A DNA stretch of 64,000 nt from Actinomycetes bacterium (lineage in GTDB: Bacteria; Actinomycetota; Acidimicrobiia; Acidimicrobiales; RAAP-2), in NCBI GenBank assembly GCA_021848365.1, contig JAJZUS010000001.1, forward strand, positions 62,001 through 126,000, read 5' to 3'. Position numbers and translations under genes: made by a program. Below, piece by piece: positions 8,802 to 20,077 of this stretch. The notes under the pieces were generated by a model. It did no database searches and was not told the DNA's origin. It saw only the letters and a program-made list of their open reading frames with translations. Within the stretch, counting starts at the first letter, position 1. Each line of letters opens with the position of its first letter.

Positions 8802-9358
8802 CGGGGCTCCGCGCCCCCCTCGAAGGGGAACCCGAGGTCGGGGGCCTCGAAGACGGCGCGGAACGCGAAGCCCTCGGCCGCGGCCATCGCCCCGACGGTC
8901 CCGCCCCGGTCCACCAGCGCCACCAGCAGGACGGGCTCGGCGCCGGCCTCGCGTATCGCGTGGGCCGCCTCGAGCAGGCTCGTGCCGCGCGTGACGGTGT
9001 CCTCGGTGACGACGACCCGGTCCCCGGGCTGCAGCACCCCGGCGATCCGCCCCCCGGCCCCGTGGTCCTTCGTCTCCTTGCGCACCGAGAAGGCCCGCAG
9101 GCTCCGCCCGCGGGTCGCGGCCACGGCGGCCGTCACGAAGCTGAGGCCGTCGGCGCCCATGGTGAGGCCCCCGATGGCCGTCGCCTCCTGCGGGGTGCGC
9201 TCGAGCACCAGGTCGGCGACGTCGACCATCACCTCGGGGGCGAGGATCGTCTGCTTGGAGTCGATGAACCACGACGAGGTCCGCCCCGACTTCAGGGTGA
9301 AGGTCCCCCGGCGCACCGAGTGCTCGAGGAGGTGCTGGCGCACGCGCTCGTAGCTCAC
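8798..9358 (-). CDS. pyrE: Orotate phosphoribosyltransferase
   Basis: GTG 9358; FTLKSGRTSSWFIDSK, FSVRKETKDHG, RVVVTEDTVTRGTSLLEA (PRPP loop). Confidence 0.93.
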   Translation of the reverse strand: MSYERVRQHLLEHSVRRGTFTLKSGRTSSWFIDSKQTILAPEVMVDVADLVLERTPQEATAIGGLTMGADGLSFVTAAVAATRGRSLRAFSVRKETKDHGAGGRIAGVLQPGDRVVVTEDTVTRGTSLLEAAHAIREAGAEPVLLVALVDRGGTVGAMAAAEGFAFRAVFEAPDLGFPFEGGAEPR

Positions 9359-10413
9359 GTGAGCCGCACCCCCGACCCCGGCTCGAGCCCGCCGGCGACG
9401 CTCGCCCCGAGCCCGGCCGCTCGGGCCCCCTCGACGATCGCCTCGGCGGCGGTGGCGTCGACCACCAGCACCATCCCGACCCCGCAGTTGAAGACCCGCA
9501 GCATCTCGTCGCTCGCGACGCGACCCCGGCGCTGGATCTCGAGGAAGATCTCCGGCGTCTCGATCGCGGCCGTCGCGAGCACGGCGCCGAGTCCGGGCGG
9601 CAGGACCCGCGGCAGGTTGCCGACGACGCCACCGCCGGTCACGTGGGCGGCGGCGTGAAGGGCGCCCGGGTGGGCCGCCGCGAGGGCGCGCACGACGGGC
9701 GCGTAGATGACCGAGGGACGCAGGAGCTCCTCCCCGAGGCGGACCGACGCCCCCGGCCAGGCCGGCGCGTCGAGGTCGCCGTCGGGCTCGAGCAGGACGC
9801 GTCGGGCGAGGGAGTAGCCGTTCGAGCGCAGGCCCGGCGACGCCAGGGCCACCAGGCGGTCGTCCGGGCGCACCCGGTCGGGGCCCCACTGCTCGTCGCG
9901 CTCGACCACCCCGACCGCGAAGCCCGCGAGGTCGAGCTCGTCGGGCGCCATCACGCCGCCGTGCTCGGCCGTCTCGCCGCCGAGCAGCGCGGCGCCGGCG
10001 ATCCGGCACCCCTCGGCGACCCCCTCGACGAGCTCGGCGAGACGGGCCGGGACGAGGTCGCCGACGGCCACGTAGTCGAGCACGAAGAGGGGCTCGGCCC
10101 CCACGCAGACCAGGTCGTCGACGAGCATGGCCACGAGGTCGAGGCCCACGGTGCGGTAGTTCTGGGCCCGGCGGGCCACCTCGAGCTTGGTTCCGACCCC
10201 GTCGGCCGAGGCGACGAGCACCGGGTCCCGGTAGCGGGCGACGTCGAGCGCGAAGCGCCCGGCGAACCCCCCCACGCCCCCGAGGACCTCGGGCCGGCGC
10301 GTGGCGTCGACGAGGCCGGTGATCCGCTCCACGGCCTCGTCGCCCGCGGCGATGGAGACCCCCGCCGCGGCGTAGGTGAGGCCACCCGTTCCGAGGTCGG
10401 CGAGGCGCCTCAC
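9355..10413 (-). CDS. purM: Phosphoribosylformylglycinamidine cyclo-ligase
   Basis: GTG 10413; LTYAAAGVSIAAGDEAVERI, SADGVGTKLEVA, HVTGGGVVGNLPRVLP, FNCGVGMVLVV. Confidence 0.95.
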   Translation of the reverse strand: MRRLADLGTGGLTYAAAGVSIAAGDEAVERITGLVDATRRPEVLGGVGGFAGRFALDVARYRDPVLVASADGVGTKLEVARRAQNYRTVGLDLVAMLVDDLVCVGAEPLFVLDYVAVGDLVPARLAELVEGVAEGCRIAGAALLGGETAEHGGVMAPDELDLAGFAVGVVERDEQWGPDRVRPDDRLVALASPGLRSNGYSLARRVLLEPDGDLDAPAWPGASVRLGEELLRPSVIYAPVVRALAAAHPGALHAAAHVTGGGVVGNLPRVLPPGLGAVLATAAIETPEIFLEIQRRGRVASDEMLRVFNCGVGMVLVVDATAAEAIVEGARAAGLGASVAGGLEPGSGVRLT

Positions 10414-11810
10414 CAGCGGCCCCGGGCTCCGTCGAGGGTCACCGGGATCGGCGCCGGGTACTCCCCGGTGAGGCAGGCGTCGCAGCAGCCCTCCGCGAGC
10501 CCGACGGCGTCGCGCAGGTCGGCCAGCGAGATGAAGGCCAGCGAGTCGCAGCCGATGAAGTCGCGCATCCCCGCGAGGTCGTAGCGGGCGGCGAGCAGCT
10601 CGTCGCGCGTCGGGGTGTCGATCCCGTAGTAGCAGGGCCAGGCGAAGGGCGGCGAGGAGATCCGCAGGTGCACCTCGGCGGCTCCGGCCTCGCGCAGCAT
10701 GGCGACGAGGGCCCGCGTGGTCGTGCCGCGCACGATCGAGTCGTCGACGACCACCAGTCGTCGACCGGTGATCGTCTCGCGTAGGGCGTTCAGCTTCCGC
10801 CGCACCCCGGCGGCCCGCTGGGCCGGGTCCGGGGCGATGAAGGTCCGGCCGATGTAGCGGTTCTTCACCAGGCCGTGCCCGAAGGGGATCCCCGAGGCCT
10901 GGGCGTAGCCCTCGGCGGCGGGGACTCCGGAGTCCGGCACGCCCATGACGAGGTCCGCCGCGACCGGGGCGGCGTGGGCCAGCCGCTCGCCCATGCGCCG
11001 GCGCGCCGAGTGGACCTGGTGCCCGAGCAGGTAGGCGTCGGGGCGGGCGAAGTAGACGAACTCGAAGATGCAGAGGCGCTGGGGCCCGGCGGCCGGAGCG
11101 AGCAGGCGCGTCGTCGTGACGCCGCTCGCGGTGATGGTGACCATCTCCCCGGGCTCGACCTCGCGCACCAGCGTCGCGCCCACGACGTCGAGGGCCGGCG
11201 ACTCGGAGGCGGCGACCCAGCCGGTCGGCGCCTCGGGCGGGCCCAGGCGACCGAGGCAGAGGGGGCGAAAGCCGTGGGGGTCCCGCACCGCGTGGAGCGC
11301 CCCGGCCTCGAGGACGACCATCGAGAAGGCGCCCTCGGCCCGCGCGAGGACCTCGGCGAGGGCGGCGGGCAGCGTGGCCCCGCGCTCGATCTCCCGGGCC
11401 AGCAGCTCGGCCACCAGGTCCGAGTCGGACAGGTAGTGGGAGGTCTCGAGGCCCGCCGCGGCGGCGAGGGCGGCCGTGTTGGTCAGGTTCCCGTTGTGGG
11501 CGAGGGCGAACCCCGCCGACCCGGCAGAGCGGTAGACGGGCTGGGCGGCCGTCCAGTTGGCGCTGCCCGACGTCGAGTATCGGGTGTGACCGATGACCAG
11601 CTCGCCACCGAGCGCACTGAGGGCCGCGTCGGCGAAGACGTGGCTCACGAGCCCGTTGTCCTTGGTGACGGTGATCCGGCCGTCCTGGTACGCGGCCATC
11701 CCGGCCGACTCCTGGCCCCGGTGCTGGAGGGCGTAGAGGGCGTCGTAGCACGACCAGGCCGCGTCGCGCCCGGGCGTCACGACGCCGACGACCCCGCAGG
11801 CCTCCTTCAC
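10410..11810 (-). CDS. purF: Amidophosphoribosyltransferase
   Basis: CGVVGV nucleophile motif, [38 protein letters not shown]. Confidence 0.97.
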   Translation of the reverse strand: MKEACGVVGVVTPGRDAAWSCYDALYALQHRGQESAGMAAYQDGRITVTKDNGLVSHVFADAALSALGGELVIGHTRYSTSGSANWTAAQPVYRSAGSAGFALAHNGNLTNTAALAAAAGLETSHYLSDSDLVAELLAREIERGATLPAALAEVLARAEGAFSMVVLEAGALHAVRDPHGFRPLCLGRLGPPEAPTGWVAASESPALDVVGATLVREVEPGEMVTITASGVTTTRLLAPAAGPQRLCIFEFVYFARPDAYLLGHQVHSARRRMGERLAHAAPVAADLVMGVPDSGVPAAEGYAQASGIPFGHGLVKNRYIGRTFIAPDPAQRAAGVRRKLNALRETITGRRLVVVDDSIVRGTTTRALVAMLREAGAAEVHLRISSPPFAWPCYYGIDTPTRDELLAARYDLAGMRDFIGCDSLAFISLADLRDAVGLAEGCCDACLTGEYPAPIPVTLDGARGRW

Positions 11811-11895
11811 GGCCGCGACGTCACCGAACTGCGCACCCGGTCAGTCTCGCACACGCGGTCCGGAGGTCGCCGAGGGTTATGGCTACGCTTCCGGT

Positions 11896-12825
11896 GTGAT
11901 CGACCTGCACACCCACTCGACCTTCTCGGACGGGTCCGATCGCCCGGCGGCCCTCGCCCGCCGGGCGGCCGAGGTGGGCCTGCGGGCGATCGCCCTGACC
12001 GACCACGACACGACCGGCGGCGCCGAGGAGATGACCCTCGCCTGCGCCGAGGAGGGCGTCGAGCTGGTCATGGGCGTCGAGGTCTCCCTGCGCGACGAGT
12101 TGCTCACGAAGGCCCGGCCCGACGGGACCGTCGGGCCCCGCAACGTCCACGTCCTCGGCTACTTCGTCCCCACCGACCCCGCCCACCCGCTCCAGGAGCG
12201 CCTGGCCGAGCTGCGCTTCGACCGCGACGTGCGCAACGAGGCCCTCGTCGCGATCCTCGTCGAGCGGGGCTTCACCCGGGTCAGCCTGGACTACCTGACG
12301 GACCTCGCCGGCAACGTCCACTCGATCGGCCGCCCCCACTTCGCCCGCGCCATGTTCGAGCTCCACCCCGAGATCGTCGGCGAGCGCACCCCCGACAGCT
12401 GGAACCGGGTCTTCGCCGAGTGGCTCGGCACGGCCGGGCGGGCCTACGTCCCCAAGGCCTCGATGACGATCGAGCACTTCCTCGAGGCGACGGCCGGCTC
12501 GGGCGTCGTCGTCTCGGTGGCCCACCCCCTCGACAACTACCTCGACGAGGGCGACGACCCGACCCGCGTCCTGGCGCGGGTCTTCGCCTCGCTACGCGAG
12601 CGCGGGGTCGACGGCGTGGAGGCCTACTACGGCTCCTACGACGCCGCGACCCGCGACCGGGTCGCGGCGATGGCTCGCGACGCCGGGCTCATCCCGACGG
12701 GCGGCTCCGACTACCACGGCTCCTACAAGAGCGACGTCCAGCTCGGCCGGGGTCGCGTCGGCGACCTGGCCGTGCCCGACGAGGTCCTCGACGAGCTCCG
12801 GGCGGCCCGCCGCACGACGCCGTAG
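11896..12825 (+). CDS. PHP domain metal-dependent phosphoesterase
   Basis: [17 protein letters not shown]...[10 protein letters not shown]...GSDYHGSYK. Confidence 0.9.
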   Translation: MIDLHTHSTFSDGSDRPAALARRAAEVGLRAIALTDHDTTGGAEEMTLACAEEGVELVMGVEVSLRDELLTKARPDGTVGPRNVHVLGYFVPTDPAHPLQERLAELRFDRDVRNEALVAILVERGFTRVSLDYLTDLAGNVHSIGRPHFARAMFELHPEIVGERTPDSWNRVFAEWLGTAGRAYVPKASMTIEHFLEATAGSGVVVSVAHPLDNYLDEGDDPTRVLARVFASLRERGVDGVEAYYGSYDAATRDRVAAMARDAGLIPTGGSDYHGSYKSDVQLGRGRVGDLAVPDEVLDELRAARRTTP

Positions 12826-12835
12826 ACGACCGGCC

Positions 12836-15097
12836 CTAGTGGAGGGCCGGCATCCCCAGCGCGTCGGCCAGCGAGTGACGACGACGGGTGACGACCTCCT
12901 CGAGGGGCAGGTCGACCGGACCCACGACGACGCGGTCGCCCCCCACGATCCCGATCTCGATCGCCTCGACGCCGGCCGCGCGGGCCGCCGCGAGCAGGCC
13001 CTGCGGGTCGTCGGTCGCGACGACGAACCGGGCGGGCATCTCGGCGACCACCTCGCGCGGGTCGAGCACGTCGACGCGGACGCCGTGCCCGGCGGCGTGG
13101 GCCATCTCGCAGAGGGCGACGCCGAGGCCGCCGGCGGCGAGGTCGTGCACGCCGTGCAGCGCGCTCGCGCCCCCGGCGCAGACCCCGGCCACCAGATCCG
13201 CCACGAAGGCGCTGGTGCGCGCGGCGGTCTCGTAGTCGACGGGCGGGACCTGGCCGCCGCGTCGTCCGCGACGAGCGGCGAAGAGCCCACCCGCGAGGGG
13301 GAAGGGACGCCCCTCCTCGCCGCGGCGCCGTCCCACCAGGAGGACGGCGTCCCCGTCACGCCACGCCCAGGCGGGTGGTGGGGCCACCAGGTGGTCGACC
13401 AGGCCGAGGAGCCCGATGACGGGCGTCGGGTCGATGTCGCGCCCCCCGCTCTCGTTGTAGAGCGAGACGTTGCCGCCGATGACCGGGAGCCCCAGGGCCC
13501 GGCAGGCCTCGGCCATGCCGTCGATCGCCTCGGAGAGCTGCCACATCACCTCGGGGTGCTCGGGGTTGCCGAAGTTGAGGCAGTTGACGACGGCGGCCGG
13601 GGTGGCGCCGACGCAGGCCAGGTTGGCGACCCCCTCGATCACCGTGAGGGCCGTGCCGGCCCGCGGGTCGAGGGCGCACCAGCGGGGGTTGGAGTCCGTG
13701 GTGAGGGCCATCCCCCGCGACGAGGTCGGCAGGCCCGGTCCCGCGAGGCGCAGCAGCGCCGCGTCGCGCCCGGGTCCGACGACCGTGTTGAGGAAGAGCT
13801 GCGAGTCGTACTGGCGGTAGACCCAGGCCGGGTCGTAGAGCATGTCGAGCAGGTCGTGCGCGAGGTCGTCGAGCGGCTCGTCGTCGGTCGGGTCGTCGGC
13901 GAGGCGGTCGTCGAGGTCGGCCGGCCGGCGACGGGGCCGGTCGTAGAGGGGGGCGTCCTCGGCGAGCGAGACCGCGGGCATCTGCGCGAGGACCGGCCCG
14001 TCGATCCCGTCGCGCACGCGCAGGTAGCCGACCGGCTCCCCGTCCGGGCCCGGCTCGGCGGGGGTCACGCGACCGACGACGCTCGCCCGCACCTCCCAGC
14101 GCGCGCAGAGCTCGGCGACGGCCGGCCAGTTCTCCGGGGTCACGATGGCCAGCATGCGCTCCTGGCTCTCCGAGGTCATCACCTCGTAGTCGGCCATGCC
14201 CTCCTCGCGTCGCGGCACGGCCGCCACGTCGACGTCCATCCCGACCCCGCCGCGGGCGGCCGTCTCGCTCGTCGCGCAGATCAGCCCGGCGCCGCCGAGG
14301 TCCTGGATGCCGACGACCAGCCCGGCGTCGAGCAGGGCCAGGCAGGCCTCGATGAGCCGCTTCTCCTCGTAGGGATCCCCGACCTGGACGCTCGGGCGCT
14401 TCGCCTCGTCGACCGGGGCCTCCCCGCCGGCGAAGCCGGCCGAGGCGAGGACCGACACGCCGCCGATCCCGTCCCGGCCCGTCGTCGAGCCGAGCAGGAC
14501 GGCGAGGTTGCCGGGACCCGACGCGCGCCCGAGGATGAGGCGTTCCCGCGGCAGCGCGCCCACGCACAGCACGTTCACCAGAGGGTTGCCGGCGTAGGTG
14601 GGGTCGAAGGTCAGCTCGCCGCCGATCGTCGGCACGCCCACGGAGTTCCCGTAGCCCGAGATCCCGGCGACCACACCCTCGACGAGCCAGCGCTGACGGG
14701 CCTCGTCGAGCGGGCCGAAGAAGAGCGGGTCCATGACCGCGAGGGGCCGCGCGCCCATCGTGAAGACGTCCCGCAGGATGCCCCCCACGCCGGTCGCCGC
14801 CCCCTGGTAGGGCTCGATGGCCGAGGGGTGGTTGTGGCTCTCGATGCGGATCGCGACGGCGATCCCGTCGCCGGCGTCGATGACCCCGGCATTCTCGCCC
14901 GGTCCCACCAGCACGTGGGGAGCCGTCGTCGGGAGCCGGCGAAGGTGGATGCGCGACGACTTGTAGGAGCAGTGCTCGCTCCACATCACCCCGTAGCAGG
15001 CGAGCTCGAGGTGATTCGGGTCCCGGCCGAGGACGGTGCGGATGTCCTCGTACTCGCCGTCGGTCAGCCCGAGGGCCTGGTGCAGGGGTTCGCTCAC
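12836..15097 (-). CDS. purL: Phosphoribosylformylglycinamidine synthase subunit II
   Basis: 753 aa; [55 protein letters not shown]. Confidence 0.97.
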   Translation of the reverse strand: MSEPLHQALGLTDGEYEDIRTVLGRDPNHLELACYGVMWSEHCSYKSSRIHLRRLPTTAPHVLVGPGENAGVIDAGDGIAVAIRIESHNHPSAIEPYQGAATGVGGILRDVFTMGARPLAVMDPLFFGPLDEARQRWLVEGVVAGISGYGNSVGVPTIGGELTFDPTYAGNPLVNVLCVGALPRERLILGRASGPGNLAVLLGSTTGRDGIGGVSVLASAGFAGGEAPVDEAKRPSVQVGDPYEEKRLIEACLALLDAGLVVGIQDLGGAGLICATSETAARGGVGMDVDVAAVPRREEGMADYEVMTSESQERMLAIVTPENWPAVAELCARWEVRASVVGRVTPAEPGPDGEPVGYLRVRDGIDGPVLAQMPAVSLAEDAPLYDRPRRRPADLDDRLADDPTDDEPLDDLAHDLLDMLYDPAWVYRQYDSQLFLNTVVGPGRDAALLRLAGPGLPTSSRGMALTTDSNPRWCALDPRAGTALTVIEGVANLACVGATPAAVVNCLNFGNPEHPEVMWQLSEAIDGMAEACRALGLPVIGGNVSLYNESGGRDIDPTPVIGLLGLVDHLVAPPPAWAWRDGDAVLLVGRRRGEEGRPFPLAGGLFAARRGRRGGQVPPVDYETAARTSAFVADLVAGVCAGGASALHGVHDLAAGGLGVALCEMAHAAGHGVRVDVLDPREVVAEMPARFVVATDDPQGLLAAARAAGVEAIEIGIVGGDRVVVGPVDLPLEEVVTRRRHSLADALGMPALH

Positions 15098-15316
15098 CTC
15101 CCCAAACTACCGAGCCGCTCCCGACCACCCCGTCCGCGACCGTGGGGACCCCGTGCCACCCGTGACGTCGCCGCGCGACCCAGCCGTCGACGCCGGAATT
15201 CCTGATCAAACGCGGCCACGGTGCGAAATCTTTTCTGTCAATGCGTCTGTGGTACATCCGTATGAAAAGCCATTAAGATACCTGGCGTAATTCAGTGATG
15301 ACGTTCGGAGAGAACC

Positions 15317-15757
15317 ATGCCCGCAACCACGAAGAAGGCCCCGGCGAAGAAGCCGGTTAAGCGCACCATGAGTGCGGACCACAAGGCCAAATTGGCGCAG
15401 GGACGCGCCGAGTCGCGCGTGGTGAGCCGCTACCTCGACGCCCTGGCGGCGGGTAAGGGCAAGCGCGGACGCAAGCGCACCCCCGAGTCGGTGAACATGC
15501 AGATCGCGCGCATCGACAAGGAGATCGCCGAGGCCGCTCCGCTGCGCCGCCTGGAGCTGGTGCAGCGTCGCATGGACCTGGTGAGCGAGCGCGATCGCCT
15601 CGCCCAGCGCGTGGACCTCGAGGGCGTGGAGCGCGAGTTCATCAAGGTCGCGAAGTCCTACGCCGAGCGCAACGCGATCTCCTACGTCGCCTTCCGCGAG
15701 CTGGGGGTGCCGGCCGAGGTGCTGAAGCGCGCGGGGATCAGCCGCGCGCAGCGCTGA
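15317..15757 (+). CDS. Uncharacterised Lys/Arg/Ala-rich protein, possible nucleoid-associated protein
   Basis: 146 aa; basic tail ATTKKAPAKKPVKRT, AT-hook-like GKGKRGRKR, coiled-coil-like centre, C-terminal FRELGVPAEVLKRAGI. Confidence 0.75.
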   Translation: MPATTKKAPAKKPVKRTMSADHKAKLAQGRAESRVVSRYLDALAAGKGKRGRKRTPESVNMQIARIDKEIAEAAPLRRLELVQRRMDLVSERDRLAQRVDLEGVEREFIKVAKSYAERNAISYVAFRELGVPAEVLKRAGISRAQR

Positions 15758-16415
15758 TCTCGAGGCCGAGGAAGCCCTCGAGGAGCACGCGCCCGTCGGC
15801 CGAGCCGACGAGCGTCGACATGGCCCGCTCCGGGTGCGGCATGAGGCCCACCACGTTGCCGCCCTCGTTCGACACGCCGGCGATGTCGTCGCGCGAGCCG
15901 TTGGGGTTCTCGCGGTAGCGCAGCACCACCTGGTCGCCCTCGAGGAGGCGCTGGAGGGTGTCGTCGTCGCAGGTGTAGGCGCCCGAGAAGTGGTTGATCG
16001 GCACGACGAGCTCCTGGCCGACCCGGGCCCGGCGGGTGAGGACCGAGCGGGTCGAGGCGACGACCAGCGTGGTCGGCTCGCTGATGAAGGTGAGGCCCCG
16101 GTTCTTCTGCAGGGCGCCCGGGAGGAGGCCGGCCTCGGTCAGGACCTGGAAGCCGTTGCAGATCCCGAGCACCGGGCCGCCGCCCGCCGCGAAGTCGGCG
16201 ATCGCCGACATGACCGGGGAGAAGCGGGCGATCGCCCCGGGGCGCAGGTAGTCGCCGTGGGCGAAGCCCCCCGGGAGCACGAGGTGGTCGTAGGCGGAGA
16301 GGTCGGTCGCCGTGTGCCAGACGAGGTCGACGTCGGCGCCGAGCTCGCGCAGGGCCGCCTGGGCGTCGTACTCGCAGTTCGACCCCGGGAAGACGACGAC
16401 GCCGACCCGGGTCAC
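15738..16415 (-). CDS. purQ: Phosphoribosylformylglycinamidine synthase subunit I (glutaminase)
   Basis: VGVVVFPGSNCEYDAQAAL, VLGICNGFQVLTEAGLLPGAL, GLMPHPERA. Confidence 0.96.
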   Translation of the reverse strand: MTRVGVVVFPGSNCEYDAQAALRELGADVDLVWHTATDLSAYDHLVLPGGFAHGDYLRPGAIARFSPVMSAIADFAAGGGPVLGICNGFQVLTEAGLLPGALQKNRGLTFISEPTTLVVASTRSVLTRRARVGQELVVPINHFSGAYTCDDDTLQRLLEGDQVVLRYRENPNGSRDDIAGVSNEGGNVVGLMPHPERAMSTLVGSADGRVLLEGFLGLEISAARG

Positions 16416-16663
16416 CGGGACTCCACCCGCACCGCCGCGTCCTCGATCACCGGGTTGGAGAGCAGCCGCTCGGCGAGCGACCGGGCGACGGCGAGGGCCC
16501 CCGTCTCGTCGTCGGCCTCCACCTCGACGCGGAACGTCTTGCCGGCCCGCACGTGGCGCACACCCGCGAAGCCGAGTGCCGGCAGCGCGCGCTCGATGGT
16601 CGCCCCCTCGGGGTCGGCGATGCCGGGCCGGAGGGTGACGTCGACGACCACGGGGTAGATCAC
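16412..16663 (-). CDS. purS: Phosphoribosylformylglycinamidine synthase subunit PurS
   Basis: VDVTLRPGIADPEGATIERALPALGFAGVRHVRAGKTFRVEVEA...LLSNPVIEDAAV. Confidence 0.93.
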   Translation of the reverse strand: MIYPVVVDVTLRPGIADPEGATIERALPALGFAGVRHVRAGKTFRVEVEADDETGALAVARSLAERLLSNPVIEDAAVRVESR

Positions 16664-17553
16664 GATCCCGAACCGTACCAGTCGCCGAGCGAGTGGCCCG
16701 TCACGCGCTCGTAGGCCTCGACGTAGCGCGCCGAGGTCGCAGCGACGACCTCCGGCGGCACGGACGGCGGCGGCGGGGTGCGGTCCCAGCCCTCGGCGTC
16801 GAGCCAGTCCCGGAAGGGCTGCTTGTCGAACGACGGGGGCGTCTCGCCCGAGCGGACCGACGCGGCCGGCCACAGGCGCGACGAGTCGGGGGTGATGACC
16901 TCGTCGCAGACGACGAGCTCCCCGTCGACGTAGCCGAGCTCGAACTTGGTGTCGGCGAGCACGATGCCCCGCTCCTCGAGGATCCCCGCGGCGCGCGCGA
17001 AGAGCGACAGGCAGATCTCCCGCGCGTGCTCGAGGACGTCGGCCCCGACGATCTCGGCCGCCTCGGCCAGCGAGACGTTGCGGTCGTGGCCGGTCGCCTC
17101 CTTCGTGGAGGGCGTGAAGCGGGGCTCGGGGAAGGGGTCCGTGAGACGCAGGCCCGCCGGGGCCGGCTCGCCGTGGACCGTCCCGCGCGCCGCGTACTCC
17201 TCGTAGGCCTGCCCGGCGAGGCGTCCGCGGACGATGCACTCGAGCGGGAGCATCGCGGCCCGGCGAGCGAGCATGGCGCGCCCGGCCCACTCGGGGCGAT
17301 CGGCCTCGGGGGCGTAGGCGGCGATCGCGGCGGGGTCGCAGGTGAGGAGCGCCCGGGGCACGTCGGGCGCCACCACCGTGAGCCAGTGGTCGGTGAGGCC
17401 GGTGAGCACGCGACCCTTCTGCGGGATCGTCTCGCGCATCACCACGTCGTAGGCGCTGAGGCGATCGGAGGCCACGAGCAGGAGGTGGTCGTCGTCGAGG
17501 ACGTAGAGGTCGCGGACCTTGCCCGCGTAGGTCGGTCGGCTCAGGTCCGCCAC
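16660..17553 (-). CDS. purC: Phosphoribosylaminoimidazole-succinocarboxamide synthase
   Basis: YAGKVRDLYVLDDDHLLLVASDRLSAYDVVM, ECIVRGRLAGQAYEEY, LADTKFELGYVDGELVVCDEVITPDSSRLW. Confidence 0.96.
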   Translation of the reverse strand: MADLSRPTYAGKVRDLYVLDDDHLLLVASDRLSAYDVVMRETIPQKGRVLTGLTDHWLTVVAPDVPRALLTCDPAAIAAYAPEADRPEWAGRAMLARRAAMLPLECIVRGRLAGQAYEEYAARGTVHGEPAPAGLRLTDPFPEPRFTPSTKEATGHDRNVSLAEAAEIVGADVLEHAREICLSLFARAAGILEERGIVLADTKFELGYVDGELVVCDEVITPDSSRLWPAASVRSGETPPSFDKQPFRDWLDAEGWDRTPPPPSVPPEVVAATSARYVEAYERVTGHSLGDWYGSGS

Positions 17554-18842
17554 GTGAGGGCCTCCAGGAAACGCTGCCGGTGGGCGAGGAGCCGCTCGGC
17601 GTCGAAGACGCGCTCGAGGCTGGCGGCGTCGAGCAGGCCGCTCTCGGCGACGACGTCGCGGAAGGTCCGGTCCTCCGCCACCGTGCGCCGGGCCGCCGAC
17701 TGGACGACGCGGTAGGCCTCGTCGCGCGCGATCCCCGACTCGACGAGGGCGAGCAGGACGGACTGGGAGAAGACGAGCCCGCGCGATCCCCGCGTCAGGT
17801 TGTCGAGGGCCCGCTCGGGGTGCAGCACCAGTCCGTCGGCGAGCCCGGTCGCGCGGCGGAGCATGTAGACGGTGAGCGTGAGGGCGTCGGGCAGGACGAC
17901 CCGCTCGACGCTCGAGTGGCTGATGTCGCGCTCGTGCCACAGGGCCACGTCCTCGAGGCCCGCCTGGAGGTAGCCACGCAGTACCCGCGCGAGGCCGCAG
18001 AGCCGCTCGGCGAGGACCGGGTTGCGCTTGTGGGGCATCGCCGACGATCCCTTGGCGCCCGGGGCGAAGGGCTCCTCGGCCTCGCCGACCTCGCTGCGCG
18101 CGAGATGGCGCACCTCGAGGGCGAAGGACTCGATGCCCGTCCCGAGCGCCGCGCAGGCGTAGAGGACCTCGGCGTGGCGGTCGCGCCCGACGACCTGGGT
18201 CGCCGGCACCGGGCGCAGGCCCAGTCGCTCGCAGACCTCGGCCTCCACGGCTGGGTCGATGTTCGAGTAGGTCCCGACCGCACCCGAGAGCTTGCCGACG
18301 GCGATCCCCTCGCGGGCGCGCCGAGCCCGCTCGAGGTCCCGCTCGACGGCCAGGGCGAAGAGGGCGAACTTCGCCCCGTAGGTCGTGGGCTCGGCGTGCA
18401 TGCCGTGGGTGCGTCCGGTGATGGGCCAGTCGATCGTCTCGACCGCGCGGCGCGTCAGCGCGTCGCGCAGCTCGGTCGCCGCCGCGATCACGAGGTCCAT
18501 CGCGCGCACCAGCACGGCGCAGAGGGCCGTGTCCACCACGTCCGACGAGGTCAGCCCGTAGTGGATCCAGGCCCCCGCCGGCATGCCGATCCGCTCCTGG
18601 ACCACGTCGACGAAGGCGGCGGTGTCGTGGTTGGTGACCGCCTCGCGCTCCCCGACCGCCGTCACGAAGTCGGCGTCGACGACGGGGCGCCGCTCGCGCA
18701 GGGCGCGCGCGTCGGCGGCGGGGACGACGCCGCGCGCCGCCAGGGCCTCGGCGGCGAGGATCTCGACCTCGAGCATCGTGTCGAACCGGGTCTCGTCGCT
18801 GAAGAGCGCGGCTACGTCACGGGGGGCGTAGCGGGGGATCAC
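17541..18842 (-). CDS. purB: Adenylosuccinate lyase
   Basis: GLTSSDVVDTALC, GRTHGMHAEPTTYGAKFALF, GSSAMPHKRNPVLAERLCGLARVLRGY. Confidence 0.96.
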   Translation of the reverse strand: MIPRYAPRDVAALFSDETRFDTMLEVEILAAEALAARGVVPAADARALRERRPVVDADFVTAVGEREAVTNHDTAAFVDVVQERIGMPAGAWIHYGLTSSDVVDTALCAVLVRAMDLVIAAATELRDALTRRAVETIDWPITGRTHGMHAEPTTYGAKFALFALAVERDLERARRAREGIAVGKLSGAVGTYSNIDPAVEAEVCERLGLRPVPATQVVGRDRHAEVLYACAALGTGIESFALEVRHLARSEVGEAEEPFAPGAKGSSAMPHKRNPVLAERLCGLARVLRGYLQAGLEDVALWHERDISHSSVERVVLPDALTLTVYMLRRATGLADGLVLHPERALDNLTRGSRGLVFSQSVLLALVESGIARDEAYRVVQSAARRTVAEDRTFRDVVAESGLLDAASLERVFDAERLLAHRQRFLEALTWRT

Positions 18843-20077
18843 GAGATCCCCGCCGCGATGTCCCGACGCCACACCATGCCGTCGAAGGCGAGGCGCGAGA
18901 CCCCGGCGTAGGCGCGCTCGCGCGCGTCGGCCACGCTCTCGCCCACGGCGCTCACCGAGAGCACCCGGCCCCCCGCCGTCTCGAAACGTCCGTCGAGACG
19001 GCGCCGCGTACCGGCGTGGTAGACGGTCACGCCCTCGACCGGGTCGGCGAGCTGGCCGTCGGACCCGAGCCCCTCGATGACGTCGCCCCGGCGGGGGAAA
19101 GAGGGGTAGCCGTGGGCGGCGAGCACCACGGTCACCGAGGCGCCCCGCGGCCGGGCGACGACGCCGGCGAGCTCGCCGGTGGCGGTGCGGGCGAGGAGGT
19201 CGCCCCAGTCGTCGTAGAGCCCGACGAGCGACTGGGCCTCGGGGTCCCCGAAGCGCACGTTGTACTCGAGGAGCATCGGACCGCGCTCGCCGATCATGAG
19301 GCCGGCGTAGAGGACGCCCCGGTAGTCGATGCCGCGGGCCCGCAGGACCTCGAGGGTAGGCCGCACGATGGTCTCGACGGCCGTCTCGCAGCTGGTCGGG
19401 TCGTACGCGTTCGGCGCGTAGGCCCCCATGCCGCCGGTGTTCGCCCCCCGATCGCCGTCGCCGACGCGCTTGAAGTCCTGGGCCGGGGCGAGGGGCACGA
19501 CGTCGCGCCCGTCGCAGAGGACGAGCAGGGAGCACTCGACGCCCGCGAGCCCCTCCTCGATCACGATGCGCCGCCCGGCGTCGCCGAAGGCCTCGCCCGA
19601 GAGCTTCGCGCGCACGTCGGCGCGAGCCTCGGCCAGGTCGTCGGTCACGAGCACGCCCTTGCCGGCGGCGAGGCCGTCGGTCTTGACCACGTAGGGCGGG
19701 CGCATCTGGGCGAGGGCCGCCTCGGCCTCGGCCTCGGTCGCGCAGACGTGGAAGCCCGCCGTCGGCACCCCGGCCTCGGCGAGGAACTCCTTCAGGAAGA
19801 CCTTCGACCCCTCGAGCCGCGCCCCGCGCCGGCCCGGGCCCACGACCGGGATGCCCTCCTCGCGCAGGGCGTCGGCCAGCCCGTCGACCAGGGGCTGCTC
19901 CGGGCCGACGACGACGAGGTCGGGGGCGAGCGAGCTCACCGAGGCGTCGGCGACCGCGAGGCCCTCGGCGGCCATGCCGTCGTTGCCGGGCACCGCGACG
20001 ACGTCGTGCTGGCGCGCGAGGGCGTGGGTGAGGGCGTGCTCGCGCGCGCCCGACCCGACGACGACGACCCGGCTCAC
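18839..20077 (-). CDS. purD: Phosphoribosylamine-glycine ligase
   Basis: [55 protein letters not shown]. Confidence 0.96.
   Translation of the reverse strand: MSRVVVVGSGAREHALTHALARQHDVVAVPGNDGMAAEGLAVADASVSSLAPDLVVVGPEQPLVDGLADALREEGIPVVGPGRRGARLEGSKVFLKEFLAEAGVPTAGFHVCATEAEAEAALAQMRPPYVVKTDGLAAGKGVLVTDDLAEARADVRAKLSGEAFGDAGRRIVIEEGLAGVECSLLVLCDGRDVVPLAPAQDFKRVGDGDRGANTGGMGAYAPNAYDPTSCETAVETIVRPTLEVLRARGIDYRGVLYAGLMIGERGPMLLEYNVRFGDPEAQSLVGLYDDWGDLLARTATGELAGVVARPRGASVTVVLAAHGYPSFPRRGDVIEGLGSDGQLADPVEGVTVYHAGTRRRLDGRFETAGGRVLSVSAVGESVADARERAYAGVSRLAFDGMVWRRDIAAGIS

Noticed and set aside
12839-15205. 788-aa plus-strand ORF antisense to purL
   Set aside because: High-GC shadow frame; the minus strand encodes a clearly conserved PurL and the plus product has no recognisable motif
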